DNA from: Planctomycetota bacterium
GTDB lineage: Bacteria; Planctomycetota; Planctomycetia; Isosphaerales; Isosphaeraceae
Direction of reading: 5' to 3'
NCBI GenBank assembly: GCA_021778575.1
Contig: JAJYCH010000245.1
Location: 1 to 7,172 of the forward strand
DNA: 7,172 nucleotides
In this document: in pieces, positions 6,433 through 7,172 of the stretch
Layout of the letters: the number at the start of each line of letters is the position of its first letter
Position numbering within the stretch: the stretch's first letter is position 1
Notes under the pieces: generated by a model
Databases searched by the model: none
What the model was told of the DNA's origin: nothing
Seen by the model: only the letters and a program-made list of their open reading frames with translations
Position numbers and translations under genes: made by a program

Positions 6433-7172
6433 ATGAAAGTCGACTTCCACCTCCGTCGGATCGTCCCCATCGAACCCCCTTGCGCGGTGCTCCTGGAGTC
6501 GGATAATGTCGACGACCTGCTCGAACTGACCTCGAAGCTCGCTCTCGACCGTCCGCCGACGATTCAACGGGTGGACGGTGGATTTCTGGTGCAGCTCGGC
6601 CGAGGGGCCGAACCGCCGCCCGGTCCAACCCGGCTCCGCAAGCTGGCCGAGAACCTCTATTTGCCGGTCGACGCCGAACTGGTTCCGGCGTTGCTGGACG
6701 ACGAGGCACAGGGGCTAACGCGGACCCGCGGCTTGATTTTCTTGCCCGGCAATCGGATTCTCGGGTTCGCTCTCGCCGAGCCGTTGCCGCTCTCCAGCCT
6801 GGTTCAGGCCCGATTCCGCCGAGGCTTACCCTGGGAAGCGTTCCCCACGAGGCCGGACCGGGCGGAACGGCTTGTCGAGATTACGTTCGAGGAGCCTGAA
6901 GCAAGCGACGACGACCTCTTCGACCCGCGGAGCGATCCGATCGAGATCGGGACGGAAGCCCCCCTGCGTCCCGAGGAGTCCGGTCCGGCCACGACCCTCG
7001 CTGGGCGAGCGGCCGTCGGGGCGGGCAAAGGGTTGATCGGCCTGGGAGCGATGCTCGGGATCAAGGCTCTCGCCAACCTCGGCGCGAAGTGGATCAACCG
7101 AACCGTGGAACGCGTCCCTCGCCTGACCGAGGCGATCCTCGGCACCAAGGGCAAGGTCAGCGGCCTGGCGCT
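6433..7172 (+). CDS. Unrecognised alpha/beta N-terminal domain protein with Gly/Ala-rich segment (possibly bpX-like), C-terminus outside the window
   Basis: An open frame starts at ATG 6433, 30 bases after the previous stop, and runs 246 codons off the right edge. No earlier in-frame start exists because the preceding gene's stop is in the same frame. The ribosome site is weak (GAGA, eight bases away). Residues 1-130 read as an alpha/beta domain: strand KVDFHLRRIVP, a helix near 26-37, strands at 43-55, a helix near 66-75, then GLIFLPGNRILGFALAEPLP (100-119). Residues 145-190 are an acidic linker with a D-D-D cluster. Residues about 190-217 are Gly/Ala-rich and hydrophobic (GLIGLGAMLGIKALANLG), followed by a basic amphipathic helix (KWINRTVERVPRL). 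There is no signal peptide. The domain order recalls bpX accessory proteins of MoxR-vWA-beta-propeller systems, but this is from memory and uncertain. The stretch GAGKGL is not a Walker A motif. Real coding sequence: confident; function: unknown. Confidence 0.82.
   Translation, partial: MKVDFHLRRIVPIEPPCAVLLESDNVDDLLELTSKLALDRPPTIQRVDGGFLVQLGRGAEPPPGPTRLRKLAENLYLPVDAELVPALLDDEAQGLTRTRGLIFLPGNRILGFALAEPLPLSSLVQARFRRGLPWEAFPTRPDRAERLVEITFEEPEASDDDLFDPRSDPIEIGTEAPLRPEESGPATTLAGRAAVGAGKGLIGLGAMLGIKALANLGAKWINRTVERVPRLTEAILGTKGKVSGLA

Noticed and set aside
7018..7035. GAGKGL as a P-loop in the last gene
   Set aside because: It does not fit GxxxxGK[ST] and lies in a Gly/Ala-rich hydrophobic stretch with no following Walker B motif.

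Overview
The window is GC-rich, with strong G/C bias at third codon positions. It carries large secreted TPR/macroglobulin and FG-GAP propeller proteins of the kind common in Planctomycetes. I infer a planctomycete, possibly Isosphaeraceae-like. There is no rRNA or other marker gene here, so this rests on gene style alone. I saw no tRNA, rRNA, CRISPR array, insertion sequence or attachment site.

Layout. Positions 1-3018 are one uninterrupted minus-strand reading frame that runs off the left edge. It encodes the first 1006 residues of an exported protein with a Sec signal peptide, a long TPR solenoid and then macroglobulin (MG) domains of the alpha-2-macroglobulin family. A 344-base divergent intergenic region (3019-3362) separates it from three plus-strand genes that look like an operon. 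The first (3363-5420) is a 685-residue FG-GAP/VCBS-type beta-propeller with no signal peptide. The second (5506-6402) is a 298-residue protein with a disordered proline-rich head, two membrane helices and an NTF2-like C-terminal domain. The third (6433 to beyond the right edge) starts with an unrecognised alpha/beta domain, followed by an acidic linker and a Gly/Ala-rich hydrophobic segment.

How they may work together. The minus-strand protein is probably a periplasmic or surface macroglobulin-like protein and need not be linked to the others. The three plus-strand genes are closely spaced (85 and 30 bases) and combine an apparently cytosolic propeller, a membrane-anchored small domain and an accessory-domain protein. 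This reminds me of the MoxR-vWA-beta-propeller ternary systems, whose accessory domains are named bpX in Pfam. No MoxR ATPase or vWA gene is inside the window, so this is a hypothesis that the flanking sequence on the right would decide.
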